This document shows positions 52,937 to 63,247 of a stretch of 64,000 nt of DNA, one piece after another. Source of the stretch: Pseudomonas sp. GM48 (GTDB lineage Bacteria > Pseudomonadota > Gammaproteobacteria > Pseudomonadales > Pseudomonadaceae). The notes beneath the pieces were generated by a model, which saw only the letters and a list, made by a program, of their open reading frames with translations, did not search any database and was not told the origin of the DNA. The position numbers were made by a program, and so were the translations under genes. Position 1 is the stretch's first letter. Each line of letters starts with the position of its first letter. The stretch is from contig NZ_AKJM01000011.1 of assembly GCF_000282335.1 (NCBI RefSeq), forward strand, positions 1 through 64,000. Reading direction: 5' to 3'.

Positions 52937-55900
52937 ATGACTTTTCCTTGGTGGTGAGTGGGTTCAGCAATCAGGTGCCGGCGGCGCATCAGGCGATAGG
53001 CTGCCGGAATGACAAACAGGGAAAGCAAGGGAGCCGTGACCATACCGCCGACCATGGGCGCGGCGATGCGGCTCATCACCTCGCTGCCGGTTCCGCTGCC
53101 CAGCAGGATGGGTAACAGACCCGCAATGATCACGGCGACGGTCATGGCCTTGGGGCGAACGCGCTGCACAGCGCCTTCACGAATCGCTGCCAGCAACCCG
53201 CGCTCAGTGCTGTCGCCAAGGTCTTCACGTTCGGCCCAGGCATTCTTCAAATAGAGCAGCATGATGACGCCAAACTCGGCAGAAACACCGGCCAGCGCGA
53301 TAAAACCGACCCCCGTGGCCACCGACAGATTGAACCCCAACAGGTAGAGGAACCACGCCCCTCCCGTCAGTGCAAACGGCAGAGTGGCCATGATCAGCAA
53401 GGCCTCATCGAAGCGAGCGAACGTCAGGTAGAGCAGCACGAAGATGATCAACAACGTGGCAGGCACCACCAGTTTCAGGCGTGCGTTTGCCCTTTCGAGA
53501 AACTCGAACTGCCCCGAGTAGCTCAGGCTCATTCCTGGCTGCAACTTGACCTGTTGATTGACGACCCGACGCAGATCGGCGACCACCGAGGCAATGTCCC
53601 TGCCTCGCACATCGATGTACACCCAGCCTGATGGCCGTGCGTTCTCGCTCTTGAGCATCGGCGGACCGTCCGTGATCTTGATCTTTGCCACTGTGCCGAG
53701 GGTGATCTGGCTGCCCGACGAGGTGTAGATCGGCAATTGCTCCAAGGCACCTGGCGAGTCGCGCCACTCACGTGGATAACGTACGTTGATCGGGAAACGC
53801 GCAAGCCCTTCAATGGTCTCCCCTACGTTTTCACCTCCTATGGCACCGGCCACGATGGATTGCACATCGGCGATGTTCAGCCCATAGCGGGCGGCGGCCT
53901 TGCGGTCGATGTCCACGTCTATATAGCGACCACCGGTCAGGCGCTCGGCCAGAGCCGAACTGACACCGGGCACATCTTTGGCCACCCGCTCGACTGCCTG
54001 AGTCGCGGCATCGATCTCCGTCAGGTTGGTGCCGGCAACCTTCACGCCGATGGGGCTCTTGATCCCCGTAGCCAGCATGTCGATACGGTTGCGAATCGGC
54101 GGTATCCAGATGTTGGTCAAACCGGGAACGCGCACCACGCGATCCAGTTCTTCCACCAGTTTTTCCTGGGTCATGCCTGGTCGCCATTGCTCCTGCGGCT
54201 TGAACTGAATGGTGGTTTCGAACATTTCCAATGGCGCCGGATCGGTCGCGGTTTCGGCACGGCCGGCTTTACCGAAAACGTGTTCGACCTCTGGAACGGT
54301 CTTGATCAAGCGATCGGTCTGTTGCAGCAGTTGCGCCGCTTTCTGCGCCGACAATCCCGGCAGGGCCGATGGCATATAGAGCAGGTCGCCCTCGTCCAAC
54401 GCGGGGAGAAACTCGCCACCCAGGCGAGACATTGGCCATAGCGCGCTGACAAAAACCAGCAGCGCCACCAGCAGCGTGATCCTGGGTCGACGCAAGACGG
54501 CGTCCAGGGCTGGCTGGTAGATCCTGATCAAACAGCGGTTCAACGGGTTCTGTTGTTCACTGGGAATCCGTCCGCGAATCCAGTAGCCCATGAGCACAGG
54601 CACCAGGGTCACTGACAATCCCGCCACTGCGGCCATGGCATAGGTTTTGGTGAAAGCCAGTGGACCGAACAGCCGCCCCTCTTGTGCTTCCAGGGTGAAC
54701 ACCGGAATGAACGACAGGGTGATGATCAACAAACAGAAGAACAGTGCCGGCCCTACCTCTGCCGCCGCTTCGGTCATTACATGCCAATGACGCTCGCCCC
54801 TCAGTTCCTCTCCTGGATTGGCCACGTGCCAGGTCTCAATCTTCTTGTGGGCGTTCTCGATCATCACCACGGCGGCATCGACCATGGCGCCGATGGCGAT
54901 GGCTATCCCGCCCAGGGACATGATGTTGGCGTTGATCCCCTGGTAGCGCATGACGATGAAAGCAATCAGCACCCCCACCGGCAGCGAAATGATCGCCACC
55001 AAGGATGAGCGCAAGTGCCAGAGGAAGATCCCGCAGACCAACGCGACGACGATGAATTCTTCGATCAGTTTGTGGCTGAGGTTTTCAACGGCGCGGTCGA
55101 TCAGCTTGCTGCGGTCGTAAGTGGTGACGATCTCCACCCCGGCCGGCAAACTGCTTTTCAGTTCGTCGAGCCTGGCCTTGACTGCTGCAATGGTCTCGCG
55201 AGCGTTCTTGCCGCTACGCAATATCACCACGCCGCCGACTGTCTCGCCTTCGCCGTCGAGCTCGGTGATGCCGCGCCGCATTTCCGGTCCCAACTGAATC
55301 GTGGCGACGTCGCCAAGGGTCACCGGCACACTACCCGAACCCAACTTGAGCGGGATCGCGCGAAAGTCATTGAGCGTCTTCAGGTAGCCGGAAGCCCGCA
55401 CGATGAACTCGGTCTCCGCCATCTCCAGCACGGCCCCTCCGGTTTCCTGGTTGGCTTTGCCGATAGCGTCGCTCACCTCTGCCTGAGTGATGCCAAGACT
55501 GGCCAGCTTGAGCGGATCAAGTTGCACCTGGTACTGCTTGACCATGCCACCCACCGTTGCCACTTCCGCAACGTTCGGCAAAGTCTTGAGTTCAAACTTC
55601 AAGAACCAGTCCTGCAATGCGCGCAATTGCGCCAGGTCGTGTCCGCCACTGCGATCTACCAGTGCGTACTGATAGATCCAGCCGACTCCCGTCGCATCCG
55701 GCCCCAACGCCGGTTTGGCGCTGGCCGGCAAGCGACTTTGTATCTGACTCAGGTATTCCAGCACACGCGAGCGGGCCCAGTACAAGTCAGTACCGTCTTC
55801 GAACAGCACATAGACAAAACTATCGCCAAAGAAGGAATAACCACGCACGGTCTTGGCGCCCGGCACCGACAGCATGGTGGTGGCCAACGGGTAGGTCACC

Positions 55901-56091
55901 TGGTTCTCGACAATCTGCGGCGCTTGTCCAGGATAAGGGGTGCGGATGATCACCTGGACATCGGAGAGATCCGGCAACGCATCAATGGGTGTGCTTTGCA
56001 CTGACCAGATACCCCAGGCCGTGACGAACAAGGTCGCCAACAGCACCAGGAATCGGTTGGCTACCGACCAACGAATCAGGGCCGCGATCAT
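52933..56091 (-). CDS. cusA: Copper/silver RND efflux pump subunit, CusA-like
   Basis: A 1052-residue heavy-metal efflux (HME) RND protein that exports Cu(I)/Ag(I). The N-terminus [18 protein letters not shown] and [15 protein letters not shown] are typical of CusA. The three metal-relay methionines of E. coli CusA have counterparts in [14 protein letters not shown] and RIDMLAT. The helix-4 charged motif appears as [18 protein letters not shown]. It overlaps cusB upstream and cusF downstream by ATGA. Confidence 0.94.
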   Translation of the reverse strand: MIAALIRWSVANRFLVLLATLFVTAWGIWSVQSTPIDALPDLSDVQVIIRTPYPGQAPQIVENQVTYPLATTMLSVPGAKTVRGYSFFGDSFVYVLFEDGTDLYWARSRVLEYLSQIQSRLPASAKPALGPDATGVGWIYQYALVDRSGGHDLAQLRALQDWFLKFELKTLPNVAEVATVGGMVKQYQVQLDPLKLASLGITQAEVSDAIGKANQETGGAVLEMAETEFIVRASGYLKTLNDFRAIPLKLGSGSVPVTLGDVATIQLGPEMRRGITELDGEGETVGGVVILRSGKNARETIAAVKARLDELKSSLPAGVEIVTTYDRSKLIDRAVENLSHKLIEEFIVVALVCGIFLWHLRSSLVAIISLPVGVLIAFIVMRYQGINANIMSLGGIAIAIGAMVDAAVVMIENAHKKIETWHVANPGEELRGERHWHVMTEAAAEVGPALFFCLLIITLSFIPVFTLEAQEGRLFGPLAFTKTYAMAAVAGLSVTLVPVLMGYWIRGRIPSEQQNPLNRCLIRIYQPALDAVLRRPRITLLVALLVFVSALWPMSRLGGEFLPALDEGDLLYMPSALPGLSAQKAAQLLQQTDRLIKTVPEVEHVFGKAGRAETATDPAPLEMFETTIQFKPQEQWRPGMTQEKLVEELDRVVRVPGLTNIWIPPIRNRIDMLATGIKSPIGVKVAGTNLTEIDAATQAVERVAKDVPGVSSALAERLTGGRYIDVDIDRKAAARYGLNIADVQSIVAGAIGGENVGETIEGLARFPINVRYPREWRDSPGALEQLPIYTSSGSQITLGTVAKIKITDGPPMLKSENARPSGWVYIDVRGRDIASVVADLRRVVNQQVKLQPGMSLSYSGQFEFLERANARLKLVVPATLLIIFVLLYLTFARFDEALLIMATLPFALTGGAWFLYLLGFNLSVATGVGFIALAGVSAEFGVIMLLYLKNAWAEREDLGDSTERGLLAAIREGAVQRVRPKAMTVAVIIAGLLPILLGSGTGSEVMSRIAAPMVGGMVTAPLLSLFVIPAAYRLMRRRHLIAEPTHHQGKVI

Positions 56092-57572
56092 GGCTGGCTC
56101 CCCGATTTTTCCAGGCGCTCAACACGTAAACCGTCATCCGTCTGGCTCACCGCGACCCGAACCTTGTCGCCCGTTTTGAGACCCTGCCTCAGCGCCGGAC
56201 TGGCGAGTGGGAACGTCATCGTCATGCCAGGCATGCCCAGTGTCTTGAAAGGGCCATGGGCGAGCGTGACTTCTTTGTCGTTGATCTCGACGATCTGCCC
56301 ATCCGCCTCATGCAAACTGGAGGCTGCTGCGTTGGGTGCTGACTCTTCCTGCGAGCTTGCAACAATACCCTTGAGACTGGCCTCCGAGTCGAGCAGAAAC
56401 TGGCCTGACGTAACAACCTTCTGGCCTTCTTCCAGACCTTTCAGTATCGCCGTCTTGCCATCGCTTTCCTGCCCGGGCTGCACCTCCACCGGACGGTATC
56501 GACCGACGTCTTCGGCAAGCATCACCAAGGCACGTCGGCCAGTGCGAATGACCGCCTCGCTCGGCACCCACAACACACTGTTCTCAGTCGAGCGGCTCAG
56601 GCGTACCTGCGCCGTCAATCCCGGTCTGAGGCGCCCGTCCGGATTGGGCAGTTCCACCCGCACGCGAAGGGTGCGACTGTCCGGATTGGTCTCGGGCAAA
56701 ATCGCACTGACTTCGCCACTGAGTATTTTCCCGGGGAAGGCCGGCAGACGCGCTTCGACCGCCTGCCCCACGGTGATAGATCCGGCATCCGATTCGGGAA
56801 CTGCCACGGCTAGCCAGACACTACTCAGGCCATTGACGCGGGCCAGAGTCTCGCCAGCCGCCACGGTCATACCCGCACGTACATTCAGTTCTTGCAGCAC
56901 ACCGCCAATGGGGCTGGTGAGCGTCAGGTAGGGCTGAACCTTACCGCCACGCTCTACCTGAGTAATCAGTGTTGCCGGCATCCCTGTGAGCCGCAGTCGC
57001 TGGCGGGCGGCAGCCAACAGGTCAGCATCACCGTTGCGCCTGAGAGCAAGGAACTCTGTCTGGGCGGCGGCCCATTCCGGCACCAGGATATCCGCCAACG
57101 GCGCATTGGCCTTGAGCACATCACCGGGAGCATGGGCATAGACCCGTTCCACGAAACCAGCTGTGCGTGCCTGGATCACCGCGACATCACGTTCGTTGAA
57201 CACCAGGACACCGGTCACCTCGAGGCTGGAGTCAAAGATGCCACGGATGACTGTGGCAAAGCGCAGACCGAGATTCTGGGTCAGACCTGGATCGATACTG
57301 ACGGAAGCACGATCCCCCGCGCCGCTGGCGTACTGAGGAACCAGTTGCATGTCCATGAAGGGAGACTTACCCGGCTTATCGAATTTTTGCTGCGGGTACA
57401 TGGGGTCATACCAGTACAGAACCTTGCGTTCATCCGGTGAATCCGGGCCCTTCTCCGGGGCGATGACGGGTACTGCGCTCACACGCTGTTGAGCGAACCA
57501 GTATCCACCGGCACCCCCCAAGGCCAGCGAGATGCCTACCAGCAATGCCCAATTCCATTTTTTAAGGATCAT
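56088..57572 (-). CDS. cusB: Copper/silver efflux adaptor, CusB-like with C-terminal CusF-like domain
   Basis: A 494-residue membrane-fusion protein: N-terminal anchor (about 9-28), heavy-metal-binding segment [20 protein letters not shown] at 53-72 with MDM following, lipoyl/hairpin/barrel adaptor domains (about 100-400), then a CusF-like domain (about 420-485, [16 protein letters not shown]). In that fused domain the Trp of CusF is replaced by Met (H...M..M.M). The periplasmic adaptor thus carries its own metal-collecting module beside the free CusF. Overlaps cusC and cusA by ATGA. Confidence 0.92.
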   Translation of the reverse strand: MILKKWNWALLVGISLALGGAGGYWFAQQRVSAVPVIAPEKGPDSPDERKVLYWYDPMYPQQKFDKPGKSPFMDMQLVPQYASGAGDRASVSIDPGLTQNLGLRFATVIRGIFDSSLEVTGVLVFNERDVAVIQARTAGFVERVYAHAPGDVLKANAPLADILVPEWAAAQTEFLALRRNGDADLLAAARQRLRLTGMPATLITQVERGGKVQPYLTLTSPIGGVLQELNVRAGMTVAAGETLARVNGLSSVWLAVAVPESDAGSITVGQAVEARLPAFPGKILSGEVSAILPETNPDSRTLRVRVELPNPDGRLRPGLTAQVRLSRSTENSVLWVPSEAVIRTGRRALVMLAEDVGRYRPVEVQPGQESDGKTAILKGLEEGQKVVTSGQFLLDSEASLKGIVASSQEESAPNAAASSLHEADGQIVEINDKEVTLAHGPFKTLGMPGMTMTFPLASPALRQGLKTGDKVRVAVSQTDDGLRVERLEKSGSQP

Positions 57573-58825
57573 TGGCTGGACTCCCCATAAGCAAAATACA
57601 GACGCGCACTGCTCAGCGCCCGCTGCTCTTCCACGTCGATCTGCTTGAGTCGCGCTTCGATGAGTTCACGTCGGGCGGCAACCACGGCGCTCAAATCGCC
57701 TTTACCGGCACGGTAACTGGCCATGCTGAGTTCTACCTTTTCCCTGGCCAGCGGCACCAGGCTTTCCTGGTTTCGGCGCACAGCACGATTCAGACGCTCA
57801 TAGTCAGCCAGTTCGCTCTCCAGTTGCTGGGTATGCTCGCGGACCAGGGCCTCGCGTTCGGCCTCAAGCTGACCGAGTTCAGCCTGTTGAGCTGCAATTT
57901 TGGGGTTTTGGCGAGTGTCAGGAAACAGCGGCAGGTCCCATGAAAGCTGCACGCTGACCATGTCGCCAAACTCACGGCCACGGTGCTGGTAATCCAGTTC
58001 CCAGCTCCAGTCCGACTGTTTCTGCGCTTCTGCTTCCCGAACCTTGGCTTGTGCTTCGCGGGTCATCGGCGCATAGGCTGCCAACTCTGGATGGTGTTGC
58101 AGCTTATGGGAATAGTCTGAGGTATCGACAGGCCATTCAGGCAAGCGGCCCACAGGTTTGTCGTTAGCGGCGGAGCCAATCCAGCGTTTGAGGGCTGCCC
58201 GGGCCTGTGATCTCTGTCGAATCAGATCGTCCTGCTGCTCTGCCAGTTGAGCCGCTTCCTGCCTGGGCGTTACCGCATCGGCGGGTTGAGCGCGGCCACC
58301 GGCAATCCTGGCGCGGACGGTCTCGGCCAGCAGGCGGTTTTCTTTGTAGAAGTCCTGGAACAGCGCATCTTTACGTTCAATTGAATAGCTGCTGATCCAG
58401 GCCAATGCCGTGGACTGGCGAACGTTCAATCGCTCAACGCGACGCTCCGCAGATGCTCGATCCACAGCCGCATCGGCAACTTCAATGCGTGCTTTGCGCT
58501 TGGCGCTGTTCGGCATTTCTTGCCTGACCCCGACCATTTGCATGGTCATGAAGTCCTGGTCGATGCTCCAGCGATCAGGACCACCCACGGGGTAGTTCTG
58601 CACACCCAGTAGCAGCTTTGGGTCAGGCAGTTCACCGGCTGGAATGGCTGCGCTGCTGGCAGCCTGAATTTTGGCGTCTTGGGCGGTCAGCGACGGCGCA
58701 TTGGTTTCGGCAAGTCGCAGCGCTTCATCGAGCGTCAATGCGGCGGCGAGGCTCGGCAATGCCAGTACGCTTGCCGCCAGGCCGGCCACAAGGGACCAAC
58801 CTGTGCAATAGCACTTGGAGTTCAT
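57569..58825 (-). CDS. cusC: Copper/silver efflux outer-membrane channel, CusC-like (TolC family)
   Basis: A 418-residue outer-membrane factor with a signal peptide (about 1-28, ending LAA) and two TolC repeats rich in heptads. Unlike OprM-type channels it has no lipobox Cys after the signal. Start at the ATG at 58825, with AGGA nine bases upstream; the ten extra residues of the longer frame precede the signal peptide. First of the four ATGA-linked pump genes. Confidence 0.9.
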   Translation of the reverse strand: MNSKCYCTGWSLVAGLAASVLALPSLAAALTLDEALRLAETNAPSLTAQDAKIQAASSAAIPAGELPDPKLLLGVQNYPVGGPDRWSIDQDFMTMQMVGVRQEMPNSAKRKARIEVADAAVDRASAERRVERLNVRQSTALAWISSYSIERKDALFQDFYKENRLLAETVRARIAGGRAQPADAVTPRQEAAQLAEQQDDLIRQRSQARAALKRWIGSAANDKPVGRLPEWPVDTSDYSHKLQHHPELAAYAPMTREAQAKVREAEAQKQSDWSWELDYQHRGREFGDMVSVQLSWDLPLFPDTRQNPKIAAQQAELGQLEAEREALVREHTQQLESELADYERLNRAVRRNQESLVPLAREKVELSMASYRAGKGDLSAVVAARRELIEARLKQIDVEEQRALSSARLYFAYGESSQ

Positions 58826-58924
58826 GCTTACGATTCCTGTAATCATCCACTGCACGCGTCAAAAGACATGCGCACAGCCAGTCCATCCCGCTAATGCGGA
58901 ATAAGGCTCAATGAGGTGCAGGAA

Positions 58925-59266
58925 TCAAACGCGAGGGGGTCGCCATACCCCGGACGGGGTCTGTACGGGCAGGGAGTCGCTGAAAAAGGAAATCACTTCG
59001 GGGCGGTAGATCGTTACAGGAGGTTTGAGGATCGAGACTTGCAGCATCCCCCCCGTCTTGCATTCCTGGCCCGGCTTACAAGGCTTGCCGTGTTCGGAAG
59101 GACTCTTCATATCGTTGCAGCAGTCCATCCCCATGTCGTCCATCATCGCCATGCCCATCGTCTTCATCGGACACGGTTCTGCCGCTGCCTGAACGCCCGC
59201 CATCCCGCTGAGGGGAAGCGCCAGGCTAAGCATGAAGATGAGGAAAAACCGCAGATAGCGTTTCAT
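58925..59266 (-). CDS. Small periplasmic Met/Cys-rich protein at the head of the cus operon
   Basis: A 113-residue protein with a signal peptide (1-28, ending VQA). A compact Met/Cys/Asp/His cluster follows (about 31-70): CPMKTMGMAMMDDMGMDCCN, then CKPGQECKTGG. These are likely soft-metal ligands. The C-terminal third is strand-like. Start at the second Met of the longer frame (ATG at 59266). It is 99 bases upstream of cusC on the same strand and probably the first gene of the operon. Family name not certain; similar small proteins accompany copper systems in Pseudomonas. Confidence 0.72.
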   Translation of the reverse strand: MKRYLRFFLIFMLSLALPLSGMAGVQAAAEPCPMKTMGMAMMDDMGMDCCNDMKSPSEHGKPCKPGQECKTGGMLQVSILKPPVTIYRPEVISFFSDSLPVQTPSGVWRPPRV

Positions 59267-59313
59267 GGGCTGTAGTGTAGTCGGCGCAAATCGTCCAAAC
59301 AATCGGTTGAACA

Positions 59314-59348
59314 CACGTTCCCGGCTACCTTACGCATCCGGGAACGTG
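59314..59348. promoter_or_regulatory. 11-bp inverted repeat in the cus operon upstream region
   Basis: CACGTTCCCGG (59314-59324) and CCGGGAACGTG (59338-59348) are perfect inverse copies with a 13-base spacer, 48-82 bases upstream of the operon's first start. With no T-tract it is more likely an operator than a terminator. The classical Pseudomonas CopR box was not recognised here. Confidence 0.45.
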
Positions 59349-59472
59349 CGATCTCATCGAATCAGAATTAAGCCAGCATTACCAAAAAACAACGCCTCGC
59401 CGCACCGTCGTCCTATGCCATTGCTACCAGGCAAACGAGGTCGTTCCGATAGTGGGTTCGCAAGCTGATGCA

Positions 59473-59718
59473 TCAGTCGTCGTTGTCGTCGCGATCGCGG
59501 TAGCGACGGTGATCGCGATCATAGTCGCGTCGATCATAGTCGCGACGATCATATTGACGGTTATAGCCCTGATCATCGTCATCCCCTTGGTAGTAACCAC
59601 GTCGATGATCATGGTTGTGATATCCGCCGTACCTTTCTCCATCATCCCAGTGAGGGGCACAGCCTCCCAACAGGACGGAGCTGAAAATAGCCAGGATCAT
59701 GATGATTGCGCGATTCAT
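59473..59718 (-). CDS. Small Asp/Arg/Tyr-rich lipoprotein
   Basis: An 81-residue lipoprotein (lipobox LGGC, Cys 20). The mature part is almost entirely D, R, Y, H, N and G, with repeats of YDRRDYDRRDYDRDHRRYRD. It is strongly hydrophilic and probably disordered. The DNA is a matching tandem of GATCATAGTCGC-like units. Similar tails occur on small envelope-stress lipoproteins, but no function is known. It is upstream of the cus operon on the same strand, 206 bases away. Confidence 0.65.
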   Translation of the reverse strand: MNRAIIMILAIFSSVLLGGCAPHWDDGERYGGYHNHDHRRGYYQGDDDDQGYNRQYDRRDYDRRDYDRDHRRYRDRDDNDD

Positions 59719-60156
59719 ATGAAGGTCCTAAACGTTAGAGATTTGGAAAGGTTGTGGATGCTCGAAGTTTTCATCCGGACAGCGTCTAGCCGTATGGTTA
59801 TGACCATTTAGTAACCTAATGATTCCTCAGGGAAATACAGCCAGGCGATGGTCACGCTCATCTATCGTGCCAACGAATGCCAAACACCCGGTTTGTTCCA
59901 GGCAGAAGAACTGGCTTGCAGTACAGGTTTGCAAGCTGTCCGGGGCAACCACCGCCACCTTGCCCGCGGGGGAGTTCCGGGCCTGTCATGAATAGCCAAA
60001 AGACTGTCGTCGAATGAAAAGCGCCCCCGACACGGGGGCTCTTTAATGGCAGTACTGAAAAAGCCTCTGGCGATTGAACCGGTCTGGTTGGCCTTTGAGC
60101 CGACGGATGCGCCTGAGTCGCGAGTTGCCTGGTACGCCAGGCAGGAGAATAACAAT
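59719..60156. other. Non-coding region with a GC-rich hairpin
   Basis: No gene recognised over about 440 bases. A hairpin GCCCCCG-ACA-CGGGGGC (60023-60039) with CTTT on the plus-strand side and TTTT on the minus-strand side could terminate a transcript in either direction, but no gene ends nearby. The AT-rich part near 59800 probably holds the promoter of the small lipoprotein. Confidence 0.5.
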
Positions 60157-61479
60157 ATGAAATTCGTGAAAAGGGTTTTGGCTGCCCCACTCTTCATGGC
60201 GCTGGCCATTGATGCTCAAGCCTATGTATCGAGTCAGGAAGCCGCCCGGCTGGGCACCAGCCTGACGTTGATGGGTGCCGAAAAGACCGGCAATGCCGAT
60301 GGCTCCATTCCGCCCTACAACGGTGGCCTGACCACTGCCCCGGCCAGCTTCAAGGCCGGCGACAGCATGCGCCCGGACCCCTTTGCGGGCGAAAAACCGT
60401 TGCTGGTGATCAACGGCAAGAACGTCGATTCGTACAAAGGCATGCTGACCGCCACCACCGTAGCGTTGGCCAAACGCTACCCCGGCTACCGCATCGACGT
60501 GTATCCAACCCACCGCACCGCATCGCTCCCCCAGGCGATACTGGACAACAGTCGCATTAATGCCACCAACGCCAAGTCCCTCAACGGCGGGATAGCCATC
60601 GACAATGTCATGCCCGGAGTGCCATTCCCGATCCCGCAATCAGGCGCCGAAGCGATGTGGAACTTCCTGCTGCGCTACCAGGGTGTCAACATCCATTCCA
60701 AGTACGACTCCTGGAACGTCGACTCGGCGGGAGTGCCGAGCCTGGCTGTCACCGGCGAGGCATTCGTCTCCTTCCCGATTTACGAGAACCTGTCGAAGCC
60801 CTTCAACAACTCCGACATTTATCATCAGTTGAAACTGTCCTATACGGGACCTGCGCGCCGGGCCGGTGAGTCGATCATGCTCAAGAACGCCAGCAACCCG
60901 GTGCAGTATCCTGGCCGTGCCTGGCAGTACATGCCTGCCCAGCGTCGCGTCAAACAGATTTCGATCCTGGCCTACGACACACCCAACCCCGGTACCGCCC
61001 GAGCACTCGAGCTGTATGACTGGACGCTGGTGGGCAAGCAAGAAATGATCGTGCCCTACAACACCTACAAACTGACCTACGTCCGCGATGCAAAATCGCT
61101 GACCACGCCAAATTTCATTGCCCCGGATTTCGTACGCTGGGAAAAGCACCGGGTCTACGTCGTCGAGGGCAACCTCAAGCCCGGGGCAAAGCACATCTAC
61201 CAGAAACGCCGCTTTTACCTGGATGAAGATACCTGGGCCGCCCTGGCCTCCGATCAGTACGACACCAGTGGCCAGCTTTACCGTGGCTCCTTCGCATTCT
61301 TCAGCCAGAGCTATGACCAGCAGGTCCCGGATGCCACCCCTTTCATGACGTATGACCTGTCGCTTGGCACCTATAACATCAATGGCGTGGTAGGCCCGCA
61401 TGGCGGCATCCACTACATAGAGCCGCTTTCGACGGCGCAGTGGGTGCCGGAGACCATGGCAGGTACCGGCATTCGCTAG
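60157..61479 (+). CDS. DUF1329 family protein, exported
   Basis: A 440-residue protein with a signal peptide (1-22, ending AQA) and the DUF1329 domain over the rest, with typical segments GDSMRPDPFAGEKPLLVING, RAWQYMPAQRRVK and the conserved YDWTLVGKQEMIVPYNTYKL. The fold is thought to be LolA/LolB-like, so it may carry a hydrophobic molecule in the periplasm. DUF1329 genes usually lie beside a DUF1302 gene and an RND lipid transporter; neither is present here. Start at the ATG at 60157, with AGGAG nine bases before. Confidence 0.87.
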   Translation: MKFVKRVLAAPLFMALAIDAQAYVSSQEAARLGTSLTLMGAEKTGNADGSIPPYNGGLTTAPASFKAGDSMRPDPFAGEKPLLVINGKNVDSYKGMLTATTVALAKRYPGYRIDVYPTHRTASLPQAILDNSRINATNAKSLNGGIAIDNVMPGVPFPIPQSGAEAMWNFLLRYQGVNIHSKYDSWNVDSAGVPSLAVTGEAFVSFPIYENLSKPFNNSDIYHQLKLSYTGPARRAGESIMLKNASNPVQYPGRAWQYMPAQRRVKQISILAYDTPNPGTARALELYDWTLVGKQEMIVPYNTYKLTYVRDAKSLTTPNFIAPDFVRWEKHRVYVVEGNLKPGAKHIYQKRRFYLDEDTWAALASDQYDTSGQLYRGSFAFFSQSYDQQVPDATPFMTYDLSLGTYNINGVVGPHGGIHYIEPLSTAQWVPETMAGTGIR

Positions 61480-61533
61480 GTCCACGGCGATGCAACGCCC
61501 AATCCTGCATGACCGATAAATCACAAATCCCCC

Positions 61534-61569
61534 CGGTTGAATCCACAGCCAGAAGCAGTCAGTGGACGG
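61534..61569 (+). repeat. Partial relative of the dispersed repeat family
   Basis: CGGTTGAATCCACAGCCAGA followed by AGCAGTCAGTGGACGG shares the GGTTGAATCCACAG segment with 38850-38863 and with the inverse of 50051-50069, and it also carries GCAGTC. It lies between the DUF1329 and adenosine-specific kinase genes. Confidence 0.45.
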
Positions 61570-61645
61570 AGCAATAACAAATGAGTAGCTATGCTTGGTT
61601 TGTTGCCAGACTCCGCTAGCAACATCGTGGAAGGAGGCGTTTGAG

Positions 61646-62131
61646 ATGCAACTCATCACGTTGAAAATCGAAAAGCCGGATGCGACGAACTTCATTTTGG
61701 GTCAGACGCACTTCATCAAGTCCGTCGAGGACATCCACGAAGCGCTGGTTAATGCCGTGCCAGGTATCCAGTTTGGCGTGGCCTTTTGTGAAGCCTCTGG
61801 CAAATGCCTGGTGCGATGGTCTGGCACCGATACCTCAATGATTGAACTGGCGCAGAAGAATGCGAAAGCCATCGCCGCAGGCCATAGCTTCATCATTTTC
61901 CTGGGCGACGGTTTCTATCCGCTGAACGTGTTGAACACTATAAAAATGGTTCCGGAGGTATGCCGTATTTTTTGTGCAACAGCCAACCCAACCGAAGTGA
62001 TTCTCGCCGAGACGGAACAAGGGCGAGCGATCCTGGGCGTAGCGGATGGTTTTTGTGCCAATGACATTGAAGGCGATGAAGACATCCTGTGGCGCAAAAA
62101 CCTGTTGCGGCAGATTGGCTACAAGCTGTGA
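61646..62131 (+). CDS. Adenosine-specific kinase (DUF355 family)
   Basis: A 161-residue protein that aligns with the adenosine-specific kinase family first characterised in Pyrobaculum: FILGQTHFIKSVEDIHEAL, GIQFGVAFCEASG, RIFCATANPTEVILAETEQG and the end GVADGF. Start at the ATG at 61646, with AAGGAGG upstream; the frame extended to 61595 adds unrelated residues. It is followed 16 bases later by the epoxide-hydrolase-like gene, so the two are co-transcribed, a link without an evident pathway. Confidence 0.88.
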   Translation: MQLITLKIEKPDATNFILGQTHFIKSVEDIHEALVNAVPGIQFGVAFCEASGKCLVRWSGTDTSMIELAQKNAKAIAAGHSFIIFLGDGFYPLNVLNTIKMVPEVCRIFCATANPTEVILAETEQGRAILGVADGFCANDIEGDEDILWRKNLLRQIGYKL

Positions 62132-62147
62132 ATTGCAGGAAGCGCAC

Positions 62148-63107
62148 ATGAACGAGCCACACCTCCAAATGCTCGACATCAATGGCATCCGCATGCAGGT
62201 AGCCATGCAAGGTTCCGGCCCGCTGGTCTTGCTCTGCCATGGCTTCCCGGAGCTGTGGTACTCGTGGCGCCACCAGCTTGCTGCGCTGGCGGCCGCCGGC
62301 TATAGAGCGGTAGCGCCCGACATGCGCGGCTATGGCGGCACAGATGCGCCGGCCGAACTCGACGCCTACACCGCACTCCATCTGGTAGGCGACATGGTCG
62401 AGTTGGTCAACTCACTCGGCGAACAGCAAGCCGTGATCATCGGCCATGACTGGGGCGCGCTGGTGGCCTGGAGCGCAGCATTGTTGCGACCCGATCTGTT
62501 CCGCGCAGTGGTCGGCATGAGCGTTCCCTTCTCGCCACGGGGGCACGTGGAGTTCCTGAGCGCATTTGCCTCGCGGGGTATCAGCAACTTCTACATCCAG
62601 TATTTCCAGACGCCGGGTGTGGCCGAGGCCGAGTTGGAAAGGGACGTCGAGTCGTCGCTGCGGCGCATCTACTTCAGTGGCTCGGGTGACGGGCCTGATC
62701 GGCCGATATTCGGCCTGCTGCAGCCGGGCCAGGGCTTCCTGGAAGGGATGATCGAGCCCGAGACCCTGCCAGCCTGGCTAAGCCATGAGGATATTGCCTG
62801 CTACACCCGCGAATTCACCCGCAGCGGATTTCGCGGTGGCTTGAACTGGTACCGCAACATAACGCGCTCATGGACACTGCTGGCACCTTGGCACGGTTGC
62901 ATTATCCGGCAGCCGTCGATGTTCATTGCCGGGCAGCGCGATGACGTACTGAAGTTTCCGAGTTCCCCGCGGCAGATCGAAGCCTTCGCGCAGACACTGC
63001 CGGGACTGCGCGGGTGTCATATCCTCAAAGATGCCGGCCACTGGATACAGCAAGAACGCGCGGCGGAGGTCAATGAGCTATTGCTGGGCTTCCTGAAAGA
63101 ACTCTGA
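62148..63107 (+). CDS. Alpha/beta hydrolase, epoxide hydrolase-like
   Basis: A 319-residue hydrolase. Oxyanion motif HGFPE (31-35); nucleophile D101 in GHDWGALVAW, which marks the epoxide hydrolase/haloalkane dehalogenase branch; a cap domain (about 130-230) with Tyr residues; and the final His in AGHWIQQE. An acid residue is in GQRDDVLKF. Start at the ATG at 62148, just after the kinase gene. Epoxide opening is the most likely reaction. Confidence 0.85.
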   Translation: MNEPHLQMLDINGIRMQVAMQGSGPLVLLCHGFPELWYSWRHQLAALAAAGYRAVAPDMRGYGGTDAPAELDAYTALHLVGDMVELVNSLGEQQAVIIGHDWGALVAWSAALLRPDLFRAVVGMSVPFSPRGHVEFLSAFASRGISNFYIQYFQTPGVAEAELERDVESSLRRIYFSGSGDGPDRPIFGLLQPGQGFLEGMIEPETLPAWLSHEDIACYTREFTRSGFRGGLNWYRNITRSWTLLAPWHGCIIRQPSMFIAGQRDDVLKFPSSPRQIEAFAQTLPGLRGCHILKDAGHWIQQERAAEVNELLLGFLKEL

Positions 63108-63247
63108 TCGGGAGGTTACGGTATGGCCCCCCTGAGAATCACGCCCGCCAAAGGACGAAACCTGACTGCGGAACGACCTTTGTGCCCAACTAAATTGTTC
63201 CGGACAGATCACGTTCAAGGCCGCCCCTGGTCAGGAGCTGATCGCCC

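Noticed and set aside
53737..56004. Long plus-strand frames opposite cusA
   Set aside because: Antisense to an intact cusA with conserved metal-site methionines; no independent evidence of coding.
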